Of a stretch of 64,000 nt of DNA, positions 44,968-57,500 are shown in pieces. The stretch is from NCBI GenBank assembly GCA_028641055.1, contig JAPCYS010001888.1:1-64000 (forward strand), written 5' to 3'. The notes below the pieces were generated by a model. That model did no database searches. It saw nothing but the letters and a program-made list of their open reading frames with translations, and was not told the DNA's origin. The stretch comes from Alopecurus myosuroides (Eukaryota; Streptophyta; Magnoliopsida; Poales; Poaceae). The stretch's first letter is position 1; each line of letters starts with the position of its first letter. Both the position numbers and the translations under genes were made by a program.

Positions 44968-45560
44968 ATGGGCTACCCTCTACCGCTCTATCACCAAGGT
45001 GTTTCCAGGATACGGTGTGCTCGCGTCGTTCTCGCATGATGCATGCATGGTCGCCATTGGGGGTGCTTTCGTCTGAGCTCCACGATGTGTTCTCTCACGG
45101 TATATTTCCAACGGCCCTATTGCCAGCTCGGTTCAAGGTGGGTAGCCCCTCATTCACCTCGCTCTGCGTGGCTCCCCCAGGGCAGTCTCCGGTCTAGCGC
45201 TAATCGATGCGATCCTGTTAAGCCTCCATTCCTCGGGGAGCGAACTGGATGGTGGTCTAGCTTCGTGACTTGTAAACTTTAGAGTTGGCGGAGTCCACCA
45301 TGCTCTACGCAGTTCGGGTTTTGTCATCCAAGGTCGGAGTGTTTTATTGGATGTTGCTACATGAAAAGACAAGGACGCGCCTTAACCACATTGGTTTGTT
45401 TTATGCCTCAAGACTGTCCGCTCGTCCCCGATGTGCATAAAGACGTGGGGCATCGTTTTCTGTGCTGCCCACGCTCGCCCCACGTCTTATACATAACTGC
45501 CTTATACAACGTCGTCTACGACAACACCGCTGGGACCACCGGAAATGAGGTTCAGTTGGG
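44968..45560 (+). pseudogene. LINE ORF2 C-terminal fragment (zf-RVT region), copy B
   Basis: Counterpart of 5101-5690. The upstream frame is better kept here: about 45020-45197 reads GVLASFSHDAW, then LHDVFSHGIFPTA, matching the Trp-containing linker before the LINE zinc-binding domain. The zf-RVT part (KVGVFYWMLLHEK) is split by a one-base insertion near 45402, after which CPLV, GHRFLCCPRS continue in another frame. Confidence 0.6.
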
Positions 45561-48500
45561 GACCACCGGATGCGCTGGCGAGGTCCTCGTCAACGTTCTT
45601 CAAGCAGAGGGGGTAGAGTTAGTCGGATTGCAGCAACCACAGCCATGCACGGTCTGGACGAGACGCTGCGGCTGGAGGAGACCGGAAAGGGGATTGAGAA
45701 AGAGAGAACCATGCCATGCGGAAGCGCGTACACCTCCTCGGTGGATGACGACATGGTAAGATGTGGCTGACGGGACGGCGGTCCCTGCCACAAGAAGGGG
45801 GAGGGGGGTTGACAATGCGGCGCTTTGTGCGTGGCGGGCCTGGAGATGGGAGGTGCAAGAGGGTAGGGAAGGAGGTGGGTGACCTGAAAGATTCAAGCGA
45901 CGCGGCGCACACTGCAAGCGACAGAGAGGAAACGTGAGCCACGGGAAGATATGCAGGTCCTGCGGAAGGAGGAAGCGTGAGCCGTTACCACACCGGCGTT
46001 GATGTCCTAACTTAGTAACAGTGGCTTGTAATTCGCAGGGTCAAGCCGTACAAATACTAGCACTACTAGCATATTAAATTAACTAGTTGAATTCCCGTGC
46101 GTTGCCACGGGCCATCAACATTCTTTCCCATTGTGCATACAAATATTATGCACAACCAATATTCAAATACTTCGACGCATTGAACCAAGGAAAATATCAT
46201 GCGTGCCACATAAGAACAGGAAAGCAAAGTGGCATTTGATCAAATTGATCGAGGGTGTAAATTCTTTGCTTATGCTCCCTTGGTCAAATACAAGTTAATT
46301 TTTCGAGTTCATCCGCTAGAGGTTGTCAGGCGAGATTCACTTCAAAGTTTCTAATATACACTTTGCCAGTATGCATTAGGGTGTATATCCCGAAAGGTAA
46401 ACATAACAACTTTCCAAACTGGGAGAAGTCTAACCTGGCGCAGATTGCTACAACCTTTTCATTGCTAGCTAATAGGCTAACACCGTGAAGTCAAAGAAAA
46501 CAGAAGATAATAAGACGAACCTACAAAATCCTGGGACCTCTGATACAATTTCTACTGAATGTTGGTTTCATGAAGCACATCAACATCATGGTGCAGGAAG
46601 CGGCTCCATTTTATTTTTGACTAAAGTGCATAATTGAGAAAACTAGGAAAAAGAAACTACACGTCACTTTATGCGTGAAGAGCCTGGAGATGGGAGTTGC
46701 AAGAGGGCAGGGAAGGAGGTGGGTGGGCTGTAAGATTCAAACGACGGAGGCGCACACTGCAAGGGATAGAGAGCAAACGTGAGCCACATGAAGATATGCA
46801 GGTCGTGCGGAAGGAGGAAGCGTGAGCCGTTACCACACCGGCGTTGATGTCCTAACTTAGTAACAGTGGATTGTAATGTAATTTGCAGGGTCAAGCCGGT
46901 ACAAATACTAGCACTACTAGCGTATTAATTTAACTAGTTGAATTCCCGTGCGTTTCCACGGGCCATCAACATTCTTTCCCATTGTGCATACAAATATTAT
47001 GCACAACAAATATTCAAATACTTCGACGCATTGAAACAAGGAAAAGATCATGCGTGCCAAATAAGAACGGGAAAGCAAAGTGGCATTTGATCAAATTGAT
47101 TTAGGGTGTAAATTCATTGCTTATGCTCTCTTGGTCAAATACAAGTTTATTTTTCTAGTTCATCCGCTAGAGGTTGTCAGGCGAGATTCACTTCAAAGTT
47201 TCTAATATACACTTTGCCGGTATGCAGTAGGGAGAAGTCTAATCTTTTCAAAGGTAAACATAACAACTTTCCAAACTGAGAGAAGTCTAACCTGGCACAA
47301 ATTGCAACAACCTTTTCATTGCTAGCTAATAGGCTAACACCGTGAAGTCAAAGGAAACAGAAGATAATAAGGCGAACCTACGAAATCCTGAGACCTCTCA
47401 TACAATTTCTACTGAATGTTGGTTTTGTGAAGCACATCAACATCATGGTGTAGGAAGCGGCTCCATTTTATTTTTGACTAAAGTGCATAACTGAGAAAAC
47501 TAGGAAAAAAAACTTCACGACGCTTTATGCGCGGAGGGCCTGGAGATGGGAGGTGCAAGAGGGCAGGGAAGGAGGTGGGTGAGCTGCAAGATTCAAGCGA
47601 CGGCGGCGCACACTGCAAGCGACATAGAGGAAACATGATCCACGGGAAGATATGCAGGTTGTGCGGAAGGAGGAAGCGTGAGCCGTTACCACAACGGCGT
47701 TGATGTCCTAACTTAGCAACAGTGGCTTGTAATTCGCAGGGTCAAGCCGGTACAAATACTAGCAGTAATAGCGTATTAATTTAACTAGTTGAATTCCCGT
47801 GTGTTGCCACGGGCCATCAACATTCTTTCCCATTGTGCAATTATTATGCACAACCAATATTTAAATACTTTGACGCATTGAACCAAGGAAAAGATCATGC
47901 GTGACACATAAGAACACGAAAGCAAAGTGGCATTTGATCATATTGATTTAGGGAATTCTTTTCTTATGCTCCCTTGGTCAAATACAAGTTTATTTTTCTA
48001 GTTCATCCGCTAGAGATTGTCAGGCGAGATTCACTTCAAAGTTTCTAATATACACTTTTCCAGTATGCATTAGGGTGTATATCCTGAAAGGTAAACATAA
48101 CAACTTTCCAAACTGAGAGAAGTCTAACCTGGCACATATTGCTACAACCTTTTTATTGCTAGCTAATAGGCTAACAGCGTGAAGTCAAAGAAAACAGAAG
48201 ATAATAAGGCGAACCTACGAAATCCTGAGACCTCTCATACAATTTCTACTGAATGTTGGTTTTGTGAAGCACATCAACATCACGGTGTAGGAAGCAGCTC
48301 CATTTTATTTTTGAATAAAGTGAATAATTAAGAAAACTAGGAAAAAAAAACTTCACGGCGCTTTGTGCGCGGAGGACCTGGAGATGGGAGGTGCAAGAGG
48401 GCAGGGAAGGAGGTGGGTGAGCTGCAAGATTCAAGCAACGACGTCGCACACTGCAAGCGACCGAGAGGAAACGTGAGCCACAGGAGGATATAAAGGTCGT

Positions 48501-49176
48501 CCGGAAGGAGGAATCGTGAGCCGTAACCACACCGGCGTTGATGTCCTAACTTAGTAACAGTGGCTTGTAATTCGCAGGGTCAAGCCGGTACAAATACTAG
48601 CACTACTAGCGTATTAATTTAACTAGTTGAATTCCCGTGCGTTGCCACGGGCCATCAACATTCTTTCCCATTGTGCATACAAATATTATGCACAACCAAT
48701 ATTCAAATACTTCGACGCATTGAACAAAGGAAAAGATCATGCGTGCCACATAAGAACAGGAAAGCAAAGTGGCATTTGATCATATTGATTTAGGGTGTAA
48801 ATTCTTTTCTTATGCTCCCTTGGTCAAATACAAGTTTATTTTTCTTTTTCATCCGCTAGAGGTTGTCAGGCGAGATTCACTCATAAGTTTCTAATATACA
48901 CTTTGCCAGTATGCATTATGGTGTATATCCTGGAAGGTAAACATAACAACTTTCCAAACTGAGAGAAGTCAACCTGGCACAGATTGCTACAAAATCCTGA
49001 GACCTCTCATACAATTTCTACTGAAAGTTGGTTTTGTGAAGCACATCAACATCACGGTGCAGGAAGCGGCTCCATTTTATTTTTGACTAAAGTGAATAAT
49101 TGAGAAAACTAGGAGAAAAAACTTCACGGCTCTTTGTGCGCGGAGGGCCTGGAGATAGGAGGTGCAAGAGGGCAGG

Positions 49177-52100
49177 TGTCGCACCCTGATTTCTAGGGGA
49201 TACTCACCGTACGAACTGGATAGCAGATGCTTGGATTATGGGGCATAACTGCTCCCACGTCCCAGCTTCCTGGTAGGCCTGCGCTTATGCGCGACAACAC
49301 AAGCCCTGCTATTCCATCGTCGATGTAAACTATCCACTAGAGATCAAAGGCACTTCCGTCGACGTACTTCAAACCATACACACATGGTACGTCAACGGCG
49401 TTTAACAAGTGATATCACAACAGATCTCTACGACACAAAAGATTGAAATAAGTTGCAAATGGCTCTCATTAGAGCAGAGATAGCAAATACAATCATTCAG
49501 AGGGCACATGCCCCAACAATACATCAGTACAATACAGCGGAAGCATTCAACATGTCTGGGTACAGACAAGAACCAAATAGGCCTAAGAGGCCGGAAACGA
49601 AAAGACGGAGCCCATCCACGAAGTCTCGGAGCCTGCCCGGGTCCGCTATCTACTCGTCAGCAGTCTCGTCGTCATACTCCACGTAGTAGCCACCATGTAG
49701 ACCCTCGGAAACGTCGTCTGCGTAAACCACAGCCCCAAAGGGGTCAGTACATAAACGTACTGGCAAGCAAGACTCACAGTTCACCAAAGTGTAACCCGTC
49801 AACACCAAGCACAGATGCCTTGGGTTCAACGGAAGAGAGGGGATATAAAAGATGCCGCAACTGTCTGCGCTAACCAATTACAGAGATTATACTACTTCCG
49901 GCTAACAGAAAGGAGATGAGATCGAGGATTGTAACCAACTGAAAGATAACTTCAAACAAACCCATCCTGGATCTCGCCCCTTATCCAAAGAAGCAATCCG
50001 AGGATAACTCACACAGTTGTAATAAGGTGAATCAAGTTATTGTGTGAATAACCTATTACTAGTCAGGTTATTAATCATTGGGTGAAACATGATTGATCAT
50101 TACGTTGAAGTTGTCCTGAGTACTTGTTAGCCAGTACTTTCACCAAGTAATCCATAACCGCGGAAAACACGGCTTCTCGAGAAGATTATCCCTGCAGGGT
50201 TGCACCAATTTGGCCGTACACTCATGAATAACCCGCCAGATGGAAAGGCCCTTCCACCAAGCGGGGTACTCAACACAACCAACCATTCTTCGCATCAAGC
50301 CCAAAGAACCTTGGGCGCACGGCTAATCGAGCCCAGAAGAAAATGGACCCTCATAGCACTCTAAGAACGTGTCCCCCTATATGCCGACTACAAAAGTTCC
50401 ACCCTGCGCTGGGCTCGCAAAAACATGCATGCGGCAAATGGAAAACACGAACTAAATGAGGCGATTTGGACGAGATGCGAATCAGGTCAAGTTGAGGGGG
50501 GCGCCCATACTCGCTTCCCAAATGCGGGTAGTGCGCTCATCATGGATCAGTAGACAAGACCCTTTTCCTATTAGGGTCGACACTAGCAGGCTCCAAAACC
50601 TCTCATGGGCCTCCTGCCGGTGCCTTATCATCAAATTTATTATTAATAGTAACATTAGCATGATTGATTGATTAAACATCGAGCCCCCACAACGTAAATG
50701 ATATAGTAACAGAAAGTAACGGGTAACAGACTCGAGCAAAGCAACCTAAGCATGCTAGTAAGACACTGGCTCAAACAATGGGTTGTAGGAAGGGAGATGA
50801 GGCAATATCAGGGTTAAGGGATTCATGTGATGGGTTCGTAACAGAAACAACTACTACTAAGGCTAGCAGAAAGGAACAACGGAAAGTATCGGTAATCAAT
50901 GTTGAAAGGAACACGGTGGTTCATGTGAGTGATAACTTGCCTGCAAAACCCATAGCCTGGTACTGAGCTAAATCCTTAGGAGGGATGTCGTAAGTATCGT
51001 CGGTCTCAACGTCGTCGTGTATCCGAGGAGAAGCAAACAAACATTGCAGAAAGATAAGCAATCATTATCATGGCATAGTGCACAATCAAACATGATGCAT
51101 GACAAGTTTAATAGTTGCATCAAAGTAACTAGTTGACAAGGTAGAACATTTTAAATGGACCCATGTGCAAGGGTTGCACATGGAAAGATCCATTGAAAAT
51201 AAGTAGAAACAATGATTCAACATTAGTTATTAGGTGAGAGTTGTTAGCATGATGCATGCATGATGATGATGACAAAATAACAACAAATAACAAGAGTGGA
51301 ATCAATTGAAAAGGAATAGAACAAGTTTGGAAAACATTGATTAGGTTTGGAAGCTTTTGGTTACTTAAACATGGCACACAAGTAAATGTTGTTATCACCA
51401 ATTTAAAGTGTGCAAAACAAGTTACAAATTTTATATTTGGAAAGGTTATCAAATTTTAGTTGGATTACATGTTTCACAATTTGAAATTGGACTTTGGATT
51501 ATTTAGTTATGAATTAAACAATATTAAACAATTTTTAATTGCATTAAACAAGATTTAAATGGTTTAGGCAATTTTAATTATTCAAAACAGAAAACAAAAA
51601 TTATATTTGAATAGGGTATGCAAAATGGTATGAAAAACATATTTTATTTGTATTTATTGGATTAGTGATGAATTAGTTATTGAATTTAGCAAATTATATT
51701 TGAATTATTTGAATTCAATTTTGAATTGCATTTTGGAATTTCAAAACAGTAAACAAATGGTACCAATGGGTAGACAATTTGATTTAGATCAGCACACATA
51801 TTTTATTTTCATTTTTTAGAGTTATAAAACTAAAGTTATAGTCATTTGAATTCCAGGGACCCATCTGCAATTTTATTGGACCTTGATTAAATAAAAACGT
51901 GCAGAAAAACGTTTGTTACCGTGTATTAACCTACCCACACCCACTGCCCGTGGGCCACTGGCCTCCGTGGTGCTCACGTGGCGCTTGCGTGGCCAAAGGG
52001 TCGCTGACAGTGGGGCCTGGGTGCGGGGAAAAATCCCCAAAAGAAATTGCGCCGCGGGGGATTCGATCCCTCGACGCGGGCTTGCGCACGCAGCACTGCT

Positions 52101-53543
52101 ACCACTGCGGTAGCAGTCGAGTTCGTTGACAGCTAAGGGTAAGTTACGTTTTAGGGTTCAGTTCGCGCATGTTATCTGAACCCGAAAAAAAAATGACAGT
52201 TTCAGTTAACGCTCCAGGGCGCGGAGGCAGTCGCCGGCGGGGACTGCTGCGGCCGTGTGCCCGTGCGCGGATGCGAGGGTGCTGCGACGTGGGTGTCTAG
52301 ACGTGTGGGCGCGGACAACAGAGAGGGGAAAGGAGGAGCGGAGGCGAGCGCTGCTCACCGGGTTCTGGGCGTCGAGGTGCTGTCGACAGAGACGAGGGCG
52401 ACGGTGGCCGGCGACGCCGCGGCCACCACAGGCCCTCCCAGCAACCGGTGGCGGGACGGGGAGATGCAGGGGAACGCCCCGGTCTCATTCCCGCCATCGG
52501 GTGCTCCTCGAGGCGACCAAGGCGAGGGGAGACGGTGGTGGAAGGCAGTGGTGTTCTCCGGTGGTTTTCAGAGGTGCAGGTAGAAACAGAGGGAAAAGTG
52601 CAGAGGGGAGGGAGAATGGCGGCGGTGGCTTGGGAGCTAGGGCTCTAGGTTAGCAGAGGGGGAAGGTGAGCTAGGTTATAGGGGACTAGGTGGTGTACGG
52701 CGGCAATCCGGAGGGGCATGGAGCGATCGGGTGGTGGAGGCGCTGTCGTACTGAAGGTGAGGAGGACGACAGCGACAGCAGAGGGGTTAATGGGCCAGGT
52801 GGGGAAATTAGGTGGGCTTAGGGGGTTGGGCTGGCTTTAGCTAGGTGGGCTGCTGTGCTCTCTCCCTCTCTTTCTTTTGCATTTTTATTTTTGTTTTACT
52901 TTTTTTTTGTAGCCTTAGCTTTAGGAAGGAAAACATGGCTTTTGAGTTACTAAAAATTACAGAAAAAATTAGTTTAGCATTATTAGGTAATTAGAAAACA
53001 TATTGCCAGCTTGGATTTCAAATTATTTGAGATTTAGAAATATGTTTGTATTTGAAGCCAATTTAGGGGAAATTCAAGATTAATGAATCATTAAGGAAAA
53101 CATGTATTTGAATAGGGTCTTCTTTAGGGTTTAAAAGGAATTTAATGAATTCAAATTAGTGGTGCATTTCATTGATTCAAAAGAGTAAAGATTTTGAGGA
53201 TTGGTTGGAATTTGAGCAAATGATTTAGAGTAATTGCTTGGATTAATTGATTGAAAAATTGGTTTGATTAAAGCAACAAATTGAGAAGTGGAAAACAAAG
53301 AATAAAAGGGGTGTTTTTATTTGTTATTTTGGTTCCAAAAGTTGTAACAGAACAAGTATGAAAATAACCATTTGAATTTGTTTGAGTTTGAATTATGAAA
53401 ACAAGATAAAACAGATGCAAAACAAATATTAACAATGCAAACAATAATAAAGCAATGCAATGAAATGATGACATGATGCATTGCTTGAAATAAAACAAGG
53501 AATCAAACATTCTAGGGGTATTTTTCATACTTGGGATGTTACA
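49177..53543 (-). repeat. 3' LTR of the gypsy-derived element, 4,367 bp
   Basis: Nearly identical to 54592-58953. It contains a GC-rich island (52210-52660) whose open frames are chance, long AT-rich parts and a tRNA-like segment at about 52055-52115. Confidence 0.96.
52055..52115 (-). other. tRNA-like segment with A-box and B-box motifs inside the LTR
   Basis: On the minus strand TACCGCAGTGG (A-box-like, ~52112-52102) is followed at tRNA-like spacing by GGATCGAATCC (B-box-like, ~52067-52057), which matches the B-box consensus at 10 of 11. The same occurs in the other LTR at about 57465-57526. It is not a tRNA gene: no full cloverleaf is evident. It may be a captured tRNA or SINE promoter, or a chance resemblance. 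Confidence 0.35.
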
Positions 53544-53660
53544 AAACGCCCCCCCTTGAAGGAATCGCGCCCCGAGATTCCTACTGAGAAAAGAAAAGGT
53601 CCGGAAACTTCTTGGGAAGATCTTCTTGAGCTGTGACACGTGAAACACATCGTGCACATT
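53540..53660 (-). pseudogene. gypsy integrase C-terminal fragment
   Basis: The frame reads NVHDVFHVSQLKKIFP, the conserved motif near the C-terminus of Ty3/gypsy integrases, then runs into the polypurine tract after about 25 residues. The catalytic core and zinc finger are absent. It shows the interior was deleted between protease and integrase end. Confidence 0.85.
53544..53556 (-). promoter_or_regulatory. polypurine tract
   Basis: The minus strand reads AAGGGGGGGCGTTT directly before the 3' LTR start. The G-run is the expected plus-strand primer region. Confidence 0.75.
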
Positions 53661-53799
53661 GGATAGACGTCAGGGAATTTGCAAACTACCGGAACATTTC
53701 AAGTAAAGGGGAGAGATTTTGCACCAAGGGTGTATAGTTGAATAGAATTTGATTCATTTGGAGAATAGATTATCTGGCTAGAATGGTGGAACAGAATTA

Positions 53800-54120
53800 T
53801 TGACATCAATGGAACACCAAGGATGATATCAATGTCAGAATCAGCAACATGAGAGTAACGAGGAATATGTGGCCTCTCATTAGAATTGGATTGTTCTTAC
53901 TTATCTTGGAAGTCAACATTTGAGATCCCGGGGAGCGAACAGAGTTTTGATTGCTTAGTGGAACCAGAATTGGGTTGTATGTTGTGGAAAAGATTGTTGA
54001 CACAAGGGAATGTGATGCTCCGGTATCAAATAACACTTTAGCTGGAATAGAGTTTAGGAGATGAACGGGGAAACTTTGATTAGACGCCGGTAGAATAACT
54101 GAAATGGAAAACAACAACAA
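53800..54120 (-). pseudogene. gypsy aspartic protease fragment (RVP-like)
   Basis: The frame contains AKVLFDTGASHSLVSTIF, with the catalytic DTG triad of retroviral-type proteases as found in plant Ty3/gypsy polyproteins. A shifted frame just downstream reads SDIDIILGVPLM, matching the second conserved hydrophobic-Gly block. No RT follows; the frame decays and joins non-coding sequence near 53800. It is inactive, but it assigns the element to Ty3/gypsy. Confidence 0.85.
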
Positions 54121-54577
54121 GATTTCAACGGACGAAAAGGATGTTGAGAAGAACAGAATATCAACATCGGGGAAAACGAGAACAAAACTCCTGAGGTACT
54201 ATGGAAAACCCATCCGGGCTTCTAGAGGATCAATATCTACTGCTTAAGGAATAGAGGATCCGTTTCCGGGGCTTACACGCCTCCGTTCTCAATCATGAGT
54301 AGGCAACATGATAAATCACGTCACAACCACCTCCATTCCTATGGTCTAGTAGATATAAGCATCCTAGAGAAACCAGAATTCGTGAAATCCTAACTTGAAA
54401 GTTTAGATGAGAAGGGAGAAATCAACGTTGCACTTCCTTACCAGAAAAGGGAGGGAGGGTGGGGAAAAGAAGAAAAAGAACAGAATTCCTACTCTCACGT
54501 TTCATTTTTCCTATATAGCTACAAAATAGTTTCTAGACTCAACTGCGACCAGTAAAAGGGATCCTACAGGCAGACAG

Positions 54578-54589
54578 GCTCTGATACCA
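54578..54589 (-). promoter_or_regulatory. primer-binding site (tRNA-iMet)
   Basis: TGGTATCAGAGC on the minus strand, separated by two bases from the 5' LTR at 54592. Perfect 12-base match to the initiator-Met primer site. Confidence 0.93.
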
Positions 54590-54591
54590 TT

Positions 54592-57500
54592 TGTCGCACC
54601 CTGATTTCTAGGGGATACTCACCGTACGAACTGGATAGCAGATGCTTGGATTATGGGGCATAACTGCTCCCACGTCCCAGCTTCCTGGTAGGCCTGCGCT
54701 TATGCGCGACAACACAAGCCCTGCTATTCCATCGTCGATGTAAACTATCCACTAGAGATCAAAGGCACTTCCGTCGACGTACTTCAAACCATACACACAT
54801 GGTACGTCAACGGCGTTTAACAAGTGATATCACAACAGATCTCTACGACACAAAAGATTGAAATAAGTTGCAAATGGCTCTCATTAGAGCAGAGATAGCA
54901 AATACAATCATTCAGAGGGCACATGCCCCAACAATACATCAGTACAATACAGCGGAAGCATTCAACATGTCTGGGTACAGACAAGAACCAAATAGGCCTA
55001 AGAGGCCGGAAACGAAAAGACGGAGCCCATCCACGAAGTCTCGGAGCCTGCCCGGGTCCGCTATCTACTCGTCAGCAGTCTCGTCGTCATACTCCACGTA
55101 GTAGCCACCATGTAGACCCTCGGAAACGTCGTCTGCGTAAACCACAGCCCCAAAGGGTCAGTACATAAACGTACTGGCAAGCAAGACTCACAGTTCACCA
55201 AAGTGTAACCCGTCAACACCAAGCACAGATGCCTTGGGTTCAACGGAAGAGAGGGGATATAAAAGATGCCGCAACTGTCTGCGCTAACCAATTACAGAGA
55301 TTATACTACTTCCGGCTAACAGAAAGGAGATGAGATCGAGGATTGTAACCAACTGAAAGATAACTTCAAACAAACCCATCCTGGATCTCGCCCCTTATCC
55401 AAAGAAGCAATCCGAGGATAACTCACACAGTTGTAATAAGGTGAATCAAGTTATTGTGTGAATAACCTATTACTAGTCAGGTTATTAATCATTGGGTGAA
55501 ACATGATTGATCATTACGTTGAAGTTGTCCTGAGTACTTGTTAGCCAGTACTTTCACCAAGTAATCCATAACCGCGGAAAACACGGCTTCTCGAGAAGAT
55601 TATCCCTGCAGGGTTGCACCAATTTGGCCGTACACTCATGAATAACCCGCCAGATGGAAAGGCCCTTCCACCAAGCGGGGTACTCAACACAACCAACCAT
55701 TCTTCGCATCAAGCCCAAAGAACCTTGGGCGCACGGCTAATCGAGCCCAGAAGAAAATGGACCCTCATAGCACTCTAAGAACGTGTCCCCCTATATGCCG
55801 ACTACAAAAGTTCCACCCTGCGCTGGGCTCGCAAAAACATGCATGCGGCAAATGGAAAACACGAACTAAATGAGGCGATTTGGACGAGATGCGAATCAGG
55901 TCAAGTTGAGGGGGGCGCCCATACTCGCTTCCCAAATGCGGGTAGTGCGCTCATCATGGATCAGTAGACAAGACCCTTTTCCTATTAGGGTCGACACTAG
56001 CAGGCTCCAAAACCTCTCATGGGCCTCCTGCCGGTGCCTTATCATCAAATTTATTATTAATAGTAACATTAGCATGATTGATTGATTAAACATCGAGCCC
56101 CCACAACGTAAATGATATAGTAACAGAAAGTAACGGGTAACAGACTCGAGCAAAGCAACCTAAGCATGCTAGTAAGACACTGGCTCAAACAATGGGTTGT
56201 AGGAAGGGAGATGAGGCAATATCAGGTTAAGGGATTCATGTGATGGGTTCGTAACAGAAACAACTACTACTAAGGCTAGCAGAAAGGAACAACGGAAAGT
56301 ATCGGTAATCAATGTTGAAAGGAACACGGTGGTTCATGTGAGTGATAACTTGCCTGCAAAACCCAGTAGCCTGGTACTGAGCTAAATCCTTAGGAGGGAT
56401 GTCGTAAGTATCGTCGGTCTCAACGTCGTCGTGTATCCGAGGAGAAGCAAACAAACATTGCAGAAAGATAAGCAATCATTATCATGGCATAGTGCACAAT
56501 CAAACATGATGCATGACAAGTTTAATAGTTGCATCAAAGTAACTAGTTGACAAGGTAGAACATTTTAAATGGACCCATGTGCAAGGGTTGCACATGGAAA
56601 GATCCATTGAAAATAAGTAGAAACAATGATTCAACATTAGTTATTAGGTGAGAGTTGTTAGCATGATGCATGCATGATGATGATGACAAAATAACAACAA
56701 ATAACAAGAGTGGAATCAATTGAAAAGGAATAGAACAAGTTTGGAAAACATTGATTAGGTTTGGAAGCTTTGGTTACTTAAACATGGCACACAAGTAAAT
56801 GTTGTTATCACCAATTTAAAGTGTGCAAAACAAGTTACAAATTTTATATTTGGAAAGGTTATCAAATTTTAGTTGGATTACATGTTTCACAATTTGAAAT
56901 TGGACTTTGGATTATTTAGTTATGAATTAAACAATATTAAACAATTTTTAATTGCATTAAACAAGATTTAAATGGTTTAGGCAATTTTAATTATTCAAAA
57001 CAGAAAACAAAAATTATATTTGAATAGGGTATGCAAAATGGTATGAAAAACATATTTTATTTGTATTTATTGGATTAGTGATGAATTAGTTATTGAATTT
57101 AGCAAATTATATTTGAATTATTTGAATTCAATTTTGAATTGCATTTTGGAATTTCAAAACAGTAAACAAATGGTACCAATGGGTAGACAATTTGATTTAG
57201 ATCAGCACACATATTTTCATTTTTTAGAGTTATAAAATTAAAGTTATAGTCATTTGAATTCCAGGGACCCAACTGCAATTTTATTGGACCTTGATTAAAT
57301 AAAAACGTGCAGAAAAACGTTTGTTACCGTGTATTAACCTACCCACACCCACTGCCCGTGGGCCACTGGCCTCCGTGGTGCTCACGTGGCGCTTGCGTGG
57401 CCAAAGGGTCGCTGACAGTGGGGCCTGGGTGCGGGGAAAAATCCCCAAAAGAAATTGCGCCGCGGGGATTCGATCCCTCGACGCGGGCTTGCGCACGCAG

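Noticed and set aside
52255..52653. GC-rich ORFs of 108-167 codons in both gypsy-derived LTRs
   Set aside because: They overlap in several frames, are frame-shifted between the two LTRs by small indels, and show no domain; GC composition explains them.
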